Shown in pieces: positions 7,517-15,515 of a DNA stretch of 64,000 bases. Source of the stretch: Kiloniellaceae bacterium (GTDB lineage Bacteria > Pseudomonadota > Alphaproteobacteria > Kiloniellales > J153); the NCBI GenBank assembly GCA_021776175.1, contig JAJFGJ010000036.1, positions 124,001 through 188,000 of the forward strand, read 5' to 3'. Both the position numbers and the translations under genes were made by a program. The notes beneath the pieces were generated by a model, which did not search any database, was not told the DNA's origin, and was given only the letters and a program-made list of their open reading frames with translations. The first letter of the stretch is position 1; every line of letters begins with the position of its first letter.

Positions 7517-8263
7517 TCAGCGCATCGAATTTCGAACTGAGACACTACCCGGTTGTGCCGGGACCGGCTCGGCGCTCGCCAAAACCGCCCGCCATTCCTC
7601 GGCATAGGCGGCCGTTTCGCACCCGGCCATGTCCGGTGTGCCGCGCGTGAAATGTGCGACCTTGGGTTTGAGCGCGGGATCGGACCATCCTTCCAGCCAG
7701 TTCCATGATTCCGGCAAGCCCTTGATCGATGCATCGTCGATCCAATGCAGACCGTGCAGCCAAGCGCCGCTGCGATTGTTGACCGCGTAGGGGGTCAGGC
7801 CGGCGCAGCGCCCGGGACGCAAGACCATGAGGCTTGACCAATTCTTACGCGGGTAAACTGTTTGCATGAGGCCGGCCATCTTGTCGCGTTCGCGCGGCCT
7901 ATGCTGGTGTTTCACACAGGCGACGGCGGCATCTCCCGCCGCCTCAACCAAGTCCGCGATATCGGCGCGCCACAGCATGTCCGCGTCGCAAAAAACAACC
8001 GGCTCGTGGCCGAACTCTTCCAAGAGCGGAATGCAGAAGCGCGTATAACTGAACCCGGTTGAAAACGGCCGCCCGTCGCGCCCATCCCACATTTGTCCGC
8101 GCTCATCGACCGAATAGGGCCGCCAGTAGAACCCCTTGGCGCGCAGCTCCCAATCTTTCAGCGCCACGATCTCGATCGGCACACTGGCATGGCGCAGCAA
8201 GGAGCGGCGGCAAACCTCGAAGGCGGCGATATCGCGTTGATCCCAACCGATGTATACTTTCAC
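7517..8263 (-). CDS. GT8-like family glycosyltransferase
   Basis: The 248-residue protein begins MKVYIGWDQRDIAAFEVCRR. It carries a DxD nucleotide-sugar/metal motif in VVFCDADMLWRADI (around residue 95) and a later NWSSLMVLRPG segment. KVAHFTRGTPDM near residue 208 is similar to the HxxG metal-binding end of GT8-type transferases. It has no signal peptide or membrane segment, so it acts in the cytoplasm. It is the last gene of a four-gene leftward cassette that interrupts the phage structural order. The acceptor is unknown; virion protein or cell-surface glycan modification is plausible. Confidence 0.7.
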   Translation of the reverse strand: MKVYIGWDQRDIAAFEVCRRSLLRHASVPIEIVALKDWELRAKGFYWRPYSVDERGQMWDGRDGRPFSTGFSYTRFCIPLLEEFGHEPVVFCDADMLWRADIADLVEAAGDAAVACVKHQHRPRERDKMAGLMQTVYPRKNWSSLMVLRPGRCAGLTPYAVNNRSGAWLHGLHWIDDASIKGLPESWNWLEGWSDPALKPKVAHFTRGTPDMAGCETAAYAEEWRAVLASAEPVPAQPGSVSVRNSMR

Positions 8264-8279
8264 TCAGCCGCTCCGATTA

Positions 8280-8795
8280 TCAGTGTGAAAAGACCGTGTG
8301 GAGCGCCACATCGTGCCGGCCCGCCGCCTTGAATTCTTGGAGGCGTCGGGTCCACCACTCGGGTTTTTCGACCGTGACGTGGCAGTTCATGCCGTTGGGC
8401 AAGGACTTGCGGGCGGCACGGCAACAAATGGAGAGGAACACGAACTTTCGCGCAGGCCCGAAGCAATCGGCCAACACGGTGTCCAGCTCGTCACGGGGCA
8501 CATGCTCCAACACGTCGCTGCAAATCACGCCATCGAAGGGTCCACGCGGCATAGCCGCATAACGCGCCACGGCGGGATCGTAGAGCGCCGGGCGCGGCAC
8601 ACCCCACCACTCATGGACCTTGTAGCGGTCGTATTGCTGACCTTGACCGCAACCGTAATCGAGCAGTGTCAGCGCGCCATGGCGCTGAACGGCGTCGTAA
8701 ACGTGCCAGGCGACCGGCAGCAGGGAGCGGCCGGGAAAGACCCCGCCCCGCGCGTGCATAAGCCGGTATTGCCCGATCAGGGCCCCTTCGCTCAT
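8280..8795 (-). CDS. Class I SAM-dependent methyltransferase
   Basis: The 171-residue protein shows a Rossmann methyltransferase core: motif I LLDYGCGQGQQYDRY (around residue 44), an acidic YDPAV strand end, and motif IV-like FDGVICSDVLEHVPRDEL. This matches Methyltransf_11/23 members often found among glycan and phage accessory genes. It overlaps the upstream gene by four bases and is 16 bases from the glycosyltransferase gene. The substrate is unknown. Confidence 0.75.
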   Translation of the reverse strand: MSEGALIGQYRLMHARGGVFPGRSLLPVAWHVYDAVQRHGALTLLDYGCGQGQQYDRYKVHEWWGVPRPALYDPAVARYAAMPRGPFDGVICSDVLEHVPRDELDTVLADCFGPARKFVFLSICCRAARKSLPNGMNCHVTVEKPEWWTRRLQEFKAAGRHDVALHTVFSH

Positions 8796-9571
8796 GTGCC
8801 CAACAGCCAGTGGAAAGGCGCGCCGCTCTCGATCTCGCTAACCGTCCATTGCGCCCAGGCCAAGCGTTCCAAGGCCGGCAGGCGGTCGGGATAAGCCGGG
8901 GTCTCGATATTCTGGATGCCACGCGCGCAAGCACCGGCGCACACAATTTCGGGCGCTTCGTAGCAAACCGGCACGCCCTCTATAAGCGCTCGCACCGCGA
9001 CGCTCCCGGCCCAGGTCACCAGACCGTGCGCTCCGGCCAGAGCCTCGTCGAGTGGCCCTTGGGCCCGTGCCAGTTCGGGATAGAGGCGGCTTTTCGGATG
9101 AGCCCGAAAAAGTATAGGCCGCTTCGACAAGCGCTTGAGCCGGGTCCCAACATCGTCGTGCCATAGCGGCGGGCTGGCCATGGCGTAGCTGCCGATCCCG
9201 CGTTGTTCCGTTACCAGGATATGCGATCCGGTTCGCCGCCAAGGGCGCAAGGGAATGCCGAAGGAGGCCCAGCGTTCGGGTCCGCCGCAGCGCCAGCGGC
9301 CGGCGCCATTGTGATCGTGTAACGCCAGGGCGAAGGCGGTCTCGCCCTTGATCCGGCGCAAGTAGGCCTCCTCGCACACCAGGACCTGGCCGCCGGCCGC
9401 CTCGAAGGCGCGCGCGGCGTTTTCCTTGGCGCCGCGATGAACGGTCCAGGTGACCAACAGATCGCGGCGGCCGCGCGGATGACCGGCCCCCTCGGCAATG
9501 CGCCACCCGGCTCGTTGAAGGCCGCGCAGGATCGTTTCGTGGCGGCCATCCGCGAATCTGTCCGGCAGCAA
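8792..9571 (-). CDS. Capsule/glycan-type transferase-like protein
   Basis: I chose a TTG at 9571, directly after the upstream stop, which gives 259 residues from LLPDRFADGRHETILRGLQR. An in-frame ATG at 9679 would add residues lying wholly inside the preceding gene and looking like its shadow. Features are a LLVTWTVHRGAKENAARAFE block, ILVTEQRGIGSYAMASPPLW, then RPILFRAHPKSRLYPEL and TWAGSVAVRALIEGVPV. The last two resemble the C-terminal half of capsule polysaccharide transferases (KpsS/LipB type) and related phage-borne glycan proteins. The assignment is by pattern only. Confidence 0.55.
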   Translation of the reverse strand: MLPDRFADGRHETILRGLQRAGWRIAEGAGHPRGRRDLLVTWTVHRGAKENAARAFEAAGGQVLVCEEAYLRRIKGETAFALALHDHNGAGRWRCGGPERWASFGIPLRPWRRTGSHILVTEQRGIGSYAMASPPLWHDDVGTRLKRLSKRPILFRAHPKSRLYPELARAQGPLDEALAGAHGLVTWAGSVAVRALIEGVPVCYEAPEIVCAGACARGIQNIETPAYPDRLPALERLAWAQWTVSEIESGAPFHWLLGT

Positions 9572-9572
9572 G

Positions 9573-10199
9573 CTATAGGCCGTCGGCGAGCACCTGGTCG
9601 AGGGACGCCTTGGGGAAAACATCGAGGGCACTGCCAGGCGTGCAGTTGACGACGGATACGCCGATCGCATCCAAGGCATGAGCTAATCCCTCGAAGTGTG
9701 GTAAAAAAATATCGCGAAACAGATTGGGCCGGGTTGGCCAATCTTCGTGATCGCCGAACCAATGGGTGCGACCGTCCGCGCCCGGTTTCATGTCGTAGCC
9801 GAGCAGCAAAATGCGCCGGGCGCCCAGATGCACGGCCAGGTTGATCGCCTGATAGCCGCCGTTGCGCCCGGTTCGCAGACCGCGCGGGTCGCGTTCCAGG
9901 CCCCCGGTCCCGGTGTTTTCCAGAATTCCGATAGCCGGCCAGTCGCGGACCAGATCGGCGCTGTTGGACAGGGTCACCTTCAGGTTCTTGAAGGCAGGCA
10001 CGCCGCCGTGCTTGCGCCACCAGCGCCCATCGCAGGCGTAGAGAACCTCGGCCCAGGGCGCCAAGCGCCAGGCGTCGTTGACGGCGATGGTCCGCGTCTT
10101 GTCGCGCAGCGCCCTAACTTGCGCCGCCGTCAGGCTCGGCCCGCCGCCAAGGCACGCGAAGGTCTCCCCCGGCCACAGGCAAGGCGCGGTCCAAGCCAC
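9573..10199 (-). CDS. DUF115/MptE-like glycan-associated Rossmann protein
   Basis: The 208-residue protein opens with FACLGGGPSLTAAQVRALRD, then TIAVNDAWRLAPWAEVLYAC, and later GYQAINLAVHLGARRILLLG followed by YDM. This is the DUF115 (MptE-like) pattern, a Rossmann-type fold seen in flagellin/glycan modification loci and in many phages. It begins 10 bases after the tail-terminator gene and leads the four-gene cassette. A role in providing or transferring a nonulosonate-like or other sugar is possible but not shown by the sequence. Confidence 0.7.
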   Translation of the reverse strand: MAWTAPCLWPGETFACLGGGPSLTAAQVRALRDKTRTIAVNDAWRLAPWAEVLYACDGRWWRKHGGVPAFKNLKVTLSNSADLVRDWPAIGILENTGTGGLERDPRGLRTGRNGGYQAINLAVHLGARRILLLGYDMKPGADGRTHWFGDHEDWPTRPNLFRDIFLPHFEGLAHALDAIGVSVVNCTPGSALDVFPKASLDQVLADGL

Positions 10200-10209
10200 C
10201 GCCGCCTTG

Positions 10210-10623
10210 TCAGGTCGCCTGGGTGATGGCCCGGAAACGTTGCACGCCGTGGCGGGTCAGGCCGTCGCTATCGAGGAACGTCGTGCCGAATTCGAAACGC
10301 AAGAGAATGAGGGTATGTCCAACCAGATTTAGCGCTTGCTGGTCCAGGGCATTCGTGACCGCGGCCATGATGTCTTTTATTTCCTTTAGGCCCCGGTAAC
10401 GCGACCAGGCGTGGAGCGTCAGGGTTTGCTCCATGCCGTCCTGGGTCTTGGCGTCGAAAGGAGACGAGGATGCTTCGCCGATAACGAGGTAGGGAAAAGC
10501 GCTCTCAGGCGGAACATGGTCGAAAATACGTGCCGGATCTCCGATCAAGGATTTAACACCCGCGTCCGCGTTCAAGGCGGCGAAGATCGCGGCCTGCAAG
10601 GCCCATTGCGAATCGGCGCTCAT
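10210..10623 (-). CDS. Tail terminator/completion protein (DUF3168, GTA gene 8 type)
   Basis: The 137-residue protein begins MSADSQWALQAAIFAALNAD, followed by IFDHVPPESAFPYLVIGEAS and LTLHAWSRYRG. These are the conserved blocks of DUF3168, the tail terminator of HK97-like phages and GTAs. It starts four bases inside the HK97-gp10-like gene. In GTAs the next gene is the major tail protein. Here a 4.5-kb insertion separates them. Confidence 0.88.
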   Translation of the reverse strand: MSADSQWALQAAIFAALNADAGVKSLIGDPARIFDHVPPESAFPYLVIGEASSSPFDAKTQDGMEQTLTLHAWSRYRGLKEIKDIMAAVTNALDQQALNLVGHTLILLRFEFGTTFLDSDGLTRHGVQRFRAITQAT

Positions 10624-11012
10624 GAGCGGTTACCCCGAAAAGCGTCGCGCGCGGCTGCCCGTAATCGCGCCTTGATCCTGTCCTTGCTTGCTTCGAAAGC
10701 AGGGTGCAGCCAGGGCCGTGCCGCCATGCGCTGGGTGCCGAATTCCAGCTGCGCCCCATAGTCCAGGTCGGTCCCGACCTCCGCCGAAAGACCATCGGCG
10801 CTCACACGGGCGAATATACTGTCGCGCAGCCGCCCGCTATCCAGGCGCGGCGGCTCGCCCGGCCGCGAGGCCCCGCCGGCACCCGGCTTACCGACCAATT
10901 CCCGCGCCGTCTCGCGCAGGTCTTGCGCGCTTTCGGCCACGGCCCGCGCCAGGATATCCCGGCGCAACTTTAGTTTGCGTAGGCGAATCACGTGGCCACC
11001 CCTTCCTCGCAC
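10620..11012 (-). CDS. HK97 gp10-like head-tail/tail-associated protein
   Basis: The 130-residue protein has the HK97-gp10 pattern: LVGKPGAGGASRPGEPPRLD, then SGRLRDSIFARV, VGTDLDYGAQLEFGTQRMAA and RPWLHPAFE. These are conserved loops of the gp10/neck family that joins head to tail. It overlaps both neighbours, 25 bases with the head-tail adaptor and 4 with DUF3168. Canonical GTAs usually lack this gene at this point, so the neck set is more phage-like. Confidence 0.82.
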   Translation of the reverse strand: MRGRGGHVIRLRKLKLRRDILARAVAESAQDLRETARELVGKPGAGGASRPGEPPRLDSGRLRDSIFARVSADGLSAEVGTDLDYGAQLEFGTQRMAARPWLHPAFEASKDRIKARLRAAARDAFRGNRS

Positions 11013-11338
11013 AAGAGTTCGAGCACGCGGTGGTGCTCTCCAACATCGACAACGGCGCGGATGTTGAATGTCCGCGCGCCAAAGGCAAAACGCATGTCGC
11101 CGGTCACGCCCAGGCGGTAGCGAATCGAGATGCGATGCGTCACGCGGTTTTCCAATTTCATGGCCCGCAGGCGTTCGTTCCCGTTAAGCGGCATGATGTC
11201 GCCCCAAACGGTCGCCAGCGTGACCGGGGCCGCCCAGGGATCGCCGGCCTGCCCGCCGCCGCCGTCGCCAGCCGGATTCCGGGTCTGCAAAATCAGCCGA
11301 TGGCGCAGCCGCCCGGCCGCGGCCCTCGTTGTGTTCAT
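10988..11338 (-). CDS. Head-tail adaptor/joining protein (GTA gene 7 type)
   Basis: The 116-residue beta-barrel-type protein has AAAGRLRHRLILQTRNPAG, WGDIMPLNGNERLRAMKLEN and VTHRISIRYRLGVTGDMRFA. These are the normal features of the TIGR01563 head-tail joining family (HK97 gp7/SPP1 gp16-like stopper). It sits one base from the connector gene and overlaps the gp10-like gene, so translation is likely coupled. Confidence 0.85.
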   Translation of the reverse strand: MNTTRAAAGRLRHRLILQTRNPAGDGGGGQAGDPWAAPVTLATVWGDIMPLNGNERLRAMKLENRVTHRISIRYRLGVTGDMRFAFGARTFNIRAVVDVGEHHRVLELLCEEGVAT

Positions 11339-11339
11339 G

Positions 11340-12002
11340 TTACAGACGCGCCACGGTCAGGGGCCGCCACAGGGCACCGGCACCCGATGCGCTCAACGCC
11401 GCCTCGGCCGCGTTATCGCCGCGATTCTCGAAGAGATAGGCCGCCAGCTGAACGATGCCTTGGCGTAGGCGCGCGGGCACGTCCCCCGGCGCGCCACCGT
11501 GACCGGCGACGAAGCGGACCTCGATTCCGTTGGCCACACGCCCCGGCACCGGGAAGGCCTGTCCCGCACGCGCCACGAGACGCCCAGGGAGCCCCGCCGT
11601 ATCGGCGAAGTACGCGCTTGCGGGCCACAGAACCTCCGTATCGTCTTCCGCGAAGGTCTTGACGTGCACCACCGACTGCAAAGGCGGCCGCGGCAAAACC
11701 AGGATGCGGGCACTTGCCCTCCCAAGGGTTCCCTCACACCAACCTTCGCGCAAGGGAGCGCCGGGTGTTTCTATCGGCCAGGCATCGCGGAAGAGCGTCC
11801 ATGTTTGCGTGATCAACGACCGCCCCGTGGAAACCTCGCACGCCTCGGTCGCGGATCGCAGAGTCGCGAGCAGGATCGCGTCTTCGACGGTTTGATCATC
11901 GTCAAGGCGCAATTGCGCCCTCAGCTCGTTAAGATCCACCGGCAAGCGAGCCGGCGGCGCCGTGAGCTGGAGTTTCAGCGGGTTTCGCATCTCAGGGTCC
12001 AA
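11340..12002 (-). CDS. Head-tail connector protein (gp6-like, GTA gene 6 type)
   Basis: The 220-residue protein has LPVDLNELRAQLRLDDDQTV, LRSATEACEVSTGRSLITQT and GNGI-type C-terminal beta strands, ending with DVPARLRQGIVQLAAYLFEN. This is the TIGR02215/phage_gp6 connector family that binds below the portal. An ATG at 11990 is an alternative start that would reduce the 28-base overlap with the upstream gene. Confidence 0.85.
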   Translation of the reverse strand: MDPEMRNPLKLQLTAPPARLPVDLNELRAQLRLDDDQTVEDAILLATLRSATEACEVSTGRSLITQTWTLFRDAWPIETPGAPLREGWCEGTLGRASARILVLPRPPLQSVVHVKTFAEDDTEVLWPASAYFADTAGLPGRLVARAGQAFPVPGRVANGIEVRFVAGHGGAPGDVPARLRQGIVQLAAYLFENRGDNAAEAALSASGAGALWRPLTVARL

Positions 12003-12259
12003 CTTCTCTCCACGGTTCGTCCAAAAGCAGTCGTGATGGTATTGGTCAGCCGATAGACTTGACCGGCTTGCGCGCCCGACAGAAAGACGCGGGTCACGGT
12101 GCCCGCGACAGAGGCGCCGGACAGCGCGGGACCGGTGGGATCGACCGACCAGAGACTGGTTTGAATCGTATCGCCCGGGCCTCCGCCGTCGGCCAGGAAA
12201 TCAACCCAGTCGCAGGCGTAATCGAGCGTTTCATCGGGATCTATCAGACGGTATGGCAT
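11975..12259 (-). CDS. Phage fibre/tail adaptor-like protein (94 aa)
   Basis: The start at 12259 (MPYRLIDPDETLDYACDWVD) overlaps the upstream stop as TGATG, which supports it over a longer frame opening at 12355. The rest is beta-rich: QTSLWSVDPTGPALSGASVA, then VFLSGAQAGQVYRLTNTITT and WTLRC. This matches small proteins annotated as phage fibre-tail adaptors, with an Ig-like fold and WTVP-type strands. It lies just upstream of the connector gene. Confidence 0.65.
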   Translation of the reverse strand: MPYRLIDPDETLDYACDWVDFLADGGGPGDTIQTSLWSVDPTGPALSGASVAGTVTRVFLSGAQAGQVYRLTNTITTAFGRTVERSWTLRCETR

Positions 12260-12531
12260 CAGGGATAGAGATCCTGTTTGGTTACGACGATATGGACCCG
12301 CGCGCCCTCGTCCTTGACGTAGCAACGCACGCCGTCGAGCTCGGCATAAAGCCATTGTTCGCGGCGTGCGCGGGGTGTGCAGGCATGTTTTATGGCGTTG
12401 CGTTTGCGAAGCTTCGAGCCAGAAACATCCGGGTAGATGGTCAAGGCGACCCGGCCGTTGGTCGCATGCTGTTCTTCGCCATCCGCGCCGGCGATGGAGA
12501 ACTCGGGCGAGGATTGTGCGCTTTTAGTCAC
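12259..12531 (-). CDS. Small phage structural/accessory protein (90 aa)
   Basis: I do not recognise this protein. It is 90 residues, hydrophilic, basic in the middle (SGSKLRKRNAIKHACTPRAR) and ends WLYAELDGVRCYVKDEGARV then HIVVTKQDLYP. The compact operon spacing (stop/start overlap downstream, five bases upstream) makes it a real gene of the head region. Confidence 0.6.
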   Translation of the reverse strand: MTKSAQSSPEFSIAGADGEEQHATNGRVALTIYPDVSGSKLRKRNAIKHACTPRARREQWLYAELDGVRCYVKDEGARVHIVVTKQDLYP

Positions 12532-12536
12532 GGCGA

Positions 12537-13088
12537 TCAGATCTCGTCGTAGGCGAAAGTCAGCGTCTCGGCCGCGAGAACGCCGTTACCGGCGGCCGGT
12601 TCGACCTCCATGACCAGAACCAGGAAATCGCCGATCTCTTCGAACGGAGATCCATCGGTAAAGGGCCCGGTGTTGATCGCGTCCAGGTCTATGGGGCTGC
12701 CTTGGGTGGCGGTGAAAAAGTCGGACATGTTTTCGACCGGCGAACCGGCGGCGACCGATTGCGGCGGATCCGCCGCCTCGTTGGGCACGACAGGCTGCGT
12801 ATAGGCGCCGGTCACGGCATGCCAGAGTTTAACGCCGGCACCGAAGCCGTTGGCGCCATCCGAATAGGCGCGCAGGTTGGTGATCTGCGTGAAAGCGCCG
12901 CCTGCTATTTCCAGACGCAGCCATTTCTCGAAGGAATATTCCTGGCCGCTGCCCGGTACGACGAGGGGGTCGTTCAGATCGATATTCGCGTCGTCGGCGT
13001 TTTTGAAGCGGATCGTTCCCGCCGTCTTGTTGCTTCTGATGCCGGGCGCGAGCCCATTGTATTCGTTGATAACGACGTTCGCGGCCAT
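12537..13088 (-). CDS. Phage structural protein, probable decoration/fibre component (183 aa)
   Basis: The 183-residue protein starts MAANVVINEYNGLAPGIRSN and has several predicted beta strands (SFEKWLRLEIAGGAFTQITN; GDFLVLVMEVEPAAG). It also contains an Asp/Asn/Gly-rich segment (FKNADDANIDLNDPLVVPGS). Its acidic, beta-rich character and its place between the LamG protein and the small head genes suggest a virion surface protein. No family is assigned. Confidence 0.6.
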   Translation of the reverse strand: MAANVVINEYNGLAPGIRSNKTAGTIRFKNADDANIDLNDPLVVPGSGQEYSFEKWLRLEIAGGAFTQITNLRAYSDGANGFGAGVKLWHAVTGAYTQPVVPNEAADPPQSVAAGSPVENMSDFFTATQGSPIDLDAINTGPFTDGSPFEEIGDFLVLVMEVEPAAGNGVLAAETLTFAYDEI

Positions 13089-13089
13089 A

Positions 13090-14520
13090 TCAATGCCTCC
13101 TGTTGCCGGATGGAATCACGCTTCGCCGCCGCCCGCCCGCGACTCTGTGGCCGCCGCGCGCGGCGGCCTTGAAAGTCCGGCTGCCGGCCGCCGCGGCCAC
13201 CAGGCCGAGAATCGCGTCCATCGCGGCGGCACGGCTAGGCGTCGCGCGCAGAATGCCCTGCAATGCGGTGCTGGAAATTCGATCCCCACGCCGCGCCACG
13301 GCGTCGAGCCCGGCGGTGCCCTGAAAGTTCAACGCAAGCCAGGCATCCAACGCGGCCGTGTCATGCTTCGGCGCGCGCAGCGTCGCCTCAAGCGCTCCGC
13401 TCAAGAGATTGAGACTTCGGATCGCGGCATCCAGCGAGGCGCCGCTCTGAGCGGCGCCTTGCACGCTCAGATTAGCGTCGAGACCGGCGCCAAGGCCGAG
13501 CGCACGAGCCAGCGCGGTGTCGAGATCCGCCTGCGCCTGCCTTACCGCCTGGACCGCGAGATCTAGGCTCGCGCCCCTTGAGGCATTGGCCCGCAGGGCC
13601 GCGCCAACCAGGGCCGACAAGACGGCTTCGGCACGCAAGGCGGCATCGCTGGACGCCAAGATATTCCCTTGGCGCCGCACCGCCACGTCCAGCGCCCCAA
13701 TGGCGGTGCGCGAAACCGCACCCCCGCCCGCCGCCGTGGGCCACACGCGCAGCACGCGGTTCTCGCGGTACAGGTCCCAGCGCGTGGCGGGATCGTACAG
13801 CGCCCAAACCTCGCGAGCTGACAGCGCCCGGTCGTAGATACGCACGTCGGCCATGGCGCCGTCGAAGTGGCGGCTCTCGGCCTCACGATGTCCTAAGAAA
13901 ACGCCCCGAGCGGACGAGGGTATATTGCCTGAACCAACCTTGTTCGCGACCTCTACGCCATTTCTGTACAGCCGCATGGCCGTACCGTCATAAGTTCCGA
14001 TCCAGTGTTGCCAATTACCTGTAGGAAGTGTCGTTTGAAATATAAGATCGGTATTGCCACCGATGCGAAACCAGACGCCAGCGTCAGCCCCTGGAGAAAG
14101 CGAGAATATTGAATAAACATCCGATCCGCCCGCGTCGGTGCGCTTCGAGAGGAAACGACTTCCACCCGAGGTTCCTGCTGTATCCGGCTTGATCCAGGCG
14201 CACAGCGTGATCTCGTTGCCGGTGATGTCGAGCGCCGCGACATTGCCGCCCGCGACGTGGGCCTCGTCGCCGCCATCGAAGTCGAGGGCATGGGCGTTTG
14301 TCGCCGCCGCCGCGATCCAGCTTGGCGTCTCGGCGCCCGCCCCCAGAACCAGATGCGCACCACCGCCCGAAACATCCCGAAGGCCGATACCCGGCCCGGC
14401 GAACAGCGGCCAGCACGCGGCCAGCCCCTTGGCCTGGGGGCTGGCGCGGTCGATCTCGAAGGGCCAGCGCGGGGCGTGATTACCGACCGCGTGGCGGAAG
14501 TGCGCGGGGTCGAAGCGCAT
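13090..14520 (-). CDS. LamG/concanavalin-like lectin virion protein with Ala-rich C-terminal half
   Basis: The 476-residue protein has a LamG-type jelly-roll at about residues 60-235. Its features are LDFDGGDEAHVAG, ITLCAWIKPDTAGTSGGSRF, WQHWIGTYDGTAMRLYRNGV and ADVRIYDRALSAREVWALYD, the last being the classic end of LamG domains. After WDLYRENRVLRVWP (a common phage ending) it continues for about 220 Ala/Leu-rich residues with loose repeats (SLDLAVQAVRQAQADLDTAL) and a strongly basic tail. This is probably a head-fibre or tail-fibre-like adhesin binding surface glycans. It is absent from canonical GTA clusters. Confidence 0.75.
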   Translation of the reverse strand: MRFDPAHFRHAVGNHAPRWPFEIDRASPQAKGLAACWPLFAGPGIGLRDVSGGGAHLVLGAGAETPSWIAAAATNAHALDFDGGDEAHVAGGNVAALDITGNEITLCAWIKPDTAGTSGGSRFLSKRTDAGGSDVYSIFSLSPGADAGVWFRIGGNTDLIFQTTLPTGNWQHWIGTYDGTAMRLYRNGVEVANKVGSGNIPSSARGVFLGHREAESRHFDGAMADVRIYDRALSAREVWALYDPATRWDLYRENRVLRVWPTAAGGGAVSRTAIGALDVAVRRQGNILASSDAALRAEAVLSALVGAALRANASRGASLDLAVQAVRQAQADLDTALARALGLGAGLDANLSVQGAAQSGASLDAAIRSLNLLSGALEATLRAPKHDTAALDAWLALNFQGTAGLDAVARRGDRISSTALQGILRATPSRAAAMDAILGLVAAAAGSRTFKAAARGGHRVAGGRRRSVIPSGNRRH

Positions 14521-14927
14521 TAGACCTGATCCACGGACACCGGGACGTAGCGTAGGGCGTTGCCGGCCGAGGCCAGGGCGGCGCCGGAATTATTGAACAC
14601 GCGGAATTTCACATGGCGGGCGTGAACCGGCATCGTGAAAACCTTGACGGCCGCCGTGGTCCCGTTCATCTGCACCGCGCCGACCAGAAGATCGTTGTCC
14701 GAATCGGAAAAGTCCGCATTCTCGTTCGACCACTGAGCATAGATTTCAACCAGACCCGTCGCGCCCGCCGCCACGCCGTCGAGCTTGACTTCCAGGCTCA
14801 GGGCGAATGGGCCGGGACTGCCTAGGTCCTTGGCTGTGGCGACCACAGAGGCGGCATCGGCCAGACTGTCGAGAGAAATGGTGACCGCCGTATCGGTGCC
14901 GAAATTTTGTCGGATGTCTTCAGCCAT
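14520..14927 (-). CDS. Phage structural protein (135 aa)
   Basis: The protein starts MAEDIRQNFGTDTAVTISLD and contains LSLEVKLDGVAAGATGLVEI, QWSNENADFSDSDNDLLVGA and VHARHVKFRVFNNSGAAL. This is a single beta-sandwich-like domain, as in phage decoration or fibre-base proteins. Its stop overlaps the start of the LamG gene by one base, so the two are probably made in fixed ratio and may interact. No named family is recognised. Confidence 0.6.
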   Translation of the reverse strand: MAEDIRQNFGTDTAVTISLDSLADAASVVATAKDLGSPGPFALSLEVKLDGVAAGATGLVEIYAQWSNENADFSDSDNDLLVGAVQMNGTTAAVKVFTMPVHARHVKFRVFNNSGAALASAGNALRYVPVSVDQV

Positions 14928-15046
14928 GGGTCAGGTCCCGAATTCTGTCTAGGCAAACGCTTTCCTGCCACCCAATGCGCCGGAAAAAGAGCCGGCGGGG
15001 CCGAAGCCCCGCCGCAGGCACAGGGAGGTCGATCGAAGTACTAGGC

Positions 15047-15502
15047 TCAAATCGCCGGGGCGTGGCGTGGATGGCCCCGGTTCACGATCACGCCCGCGGG
15101 ACCGCCAACGGTCAGGGCCGTCGGCGTCAAGGTGGCGCGAATGAAACGTTTGCCGCCAAGGTAGCCCAAGGTAACCGGCACCAGGTCGTTGGTTGGGCTC
15201 GCGACAATGCCGGCGGCGATGCCGCTGACGCCGCTTACATCGGCGTCGGTCACGTTGGCATAGGTGCCGGGCACGCCGCTGCCGTCGTCATCGGCATGTT
15301 CAAGCTTGACGGCGATCTGCGCGGAGCCGATTGGCGGAACGCCCATTTCGACGATATCGCCAAAATGAACGACGATCTGCGCGGCGTTGAAGCCGGCCAG
15401 ATCGACGTCACCGGACACCAGCGCGCCGCTGGCCTGATTGATCGTCTGGGCCACGAGGGCCTGAACCGGGGCGAGGTTGCTGTTTAGGTCTTGCATGGTC
15501 AT
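15047..15502 (-). CDS. Capsid-proximal structural/decoration protein (151 aa)
   Basis: The start at 15502 (MTMQDLNSNLAPVQALVAQT) is set by an AGGAGG ribosome site eight bases upstream. The protein lies 13 bases after the capsid gene. The body resembles head-associated beta proteins: VHFGDIVEMGVPPIGSAQIA, VKLEHADDDGSGVPGTYANV and GYLGGKRFIRATLTPTALTV. Such proteins following HK97-type capsids often decorate the head or close its vertices. Confidence 0.65.
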   Translation of the reverse strand: MTMQDLNSNLAPVQALVAQTINQASGALVSGDVDLAGFNAAQIVVHFGDIVEMGVPPIGSAQIAVKLEHADDDGSGVPGTYANVTDADVSGVSGIAAGIVASPTNDLVPVTLGYLGGKRFIRATLTPTALTVGGPAGVIVNRGHPRHAPAI

Positions 15503-15515
15503 GTGCGATCCCTCC

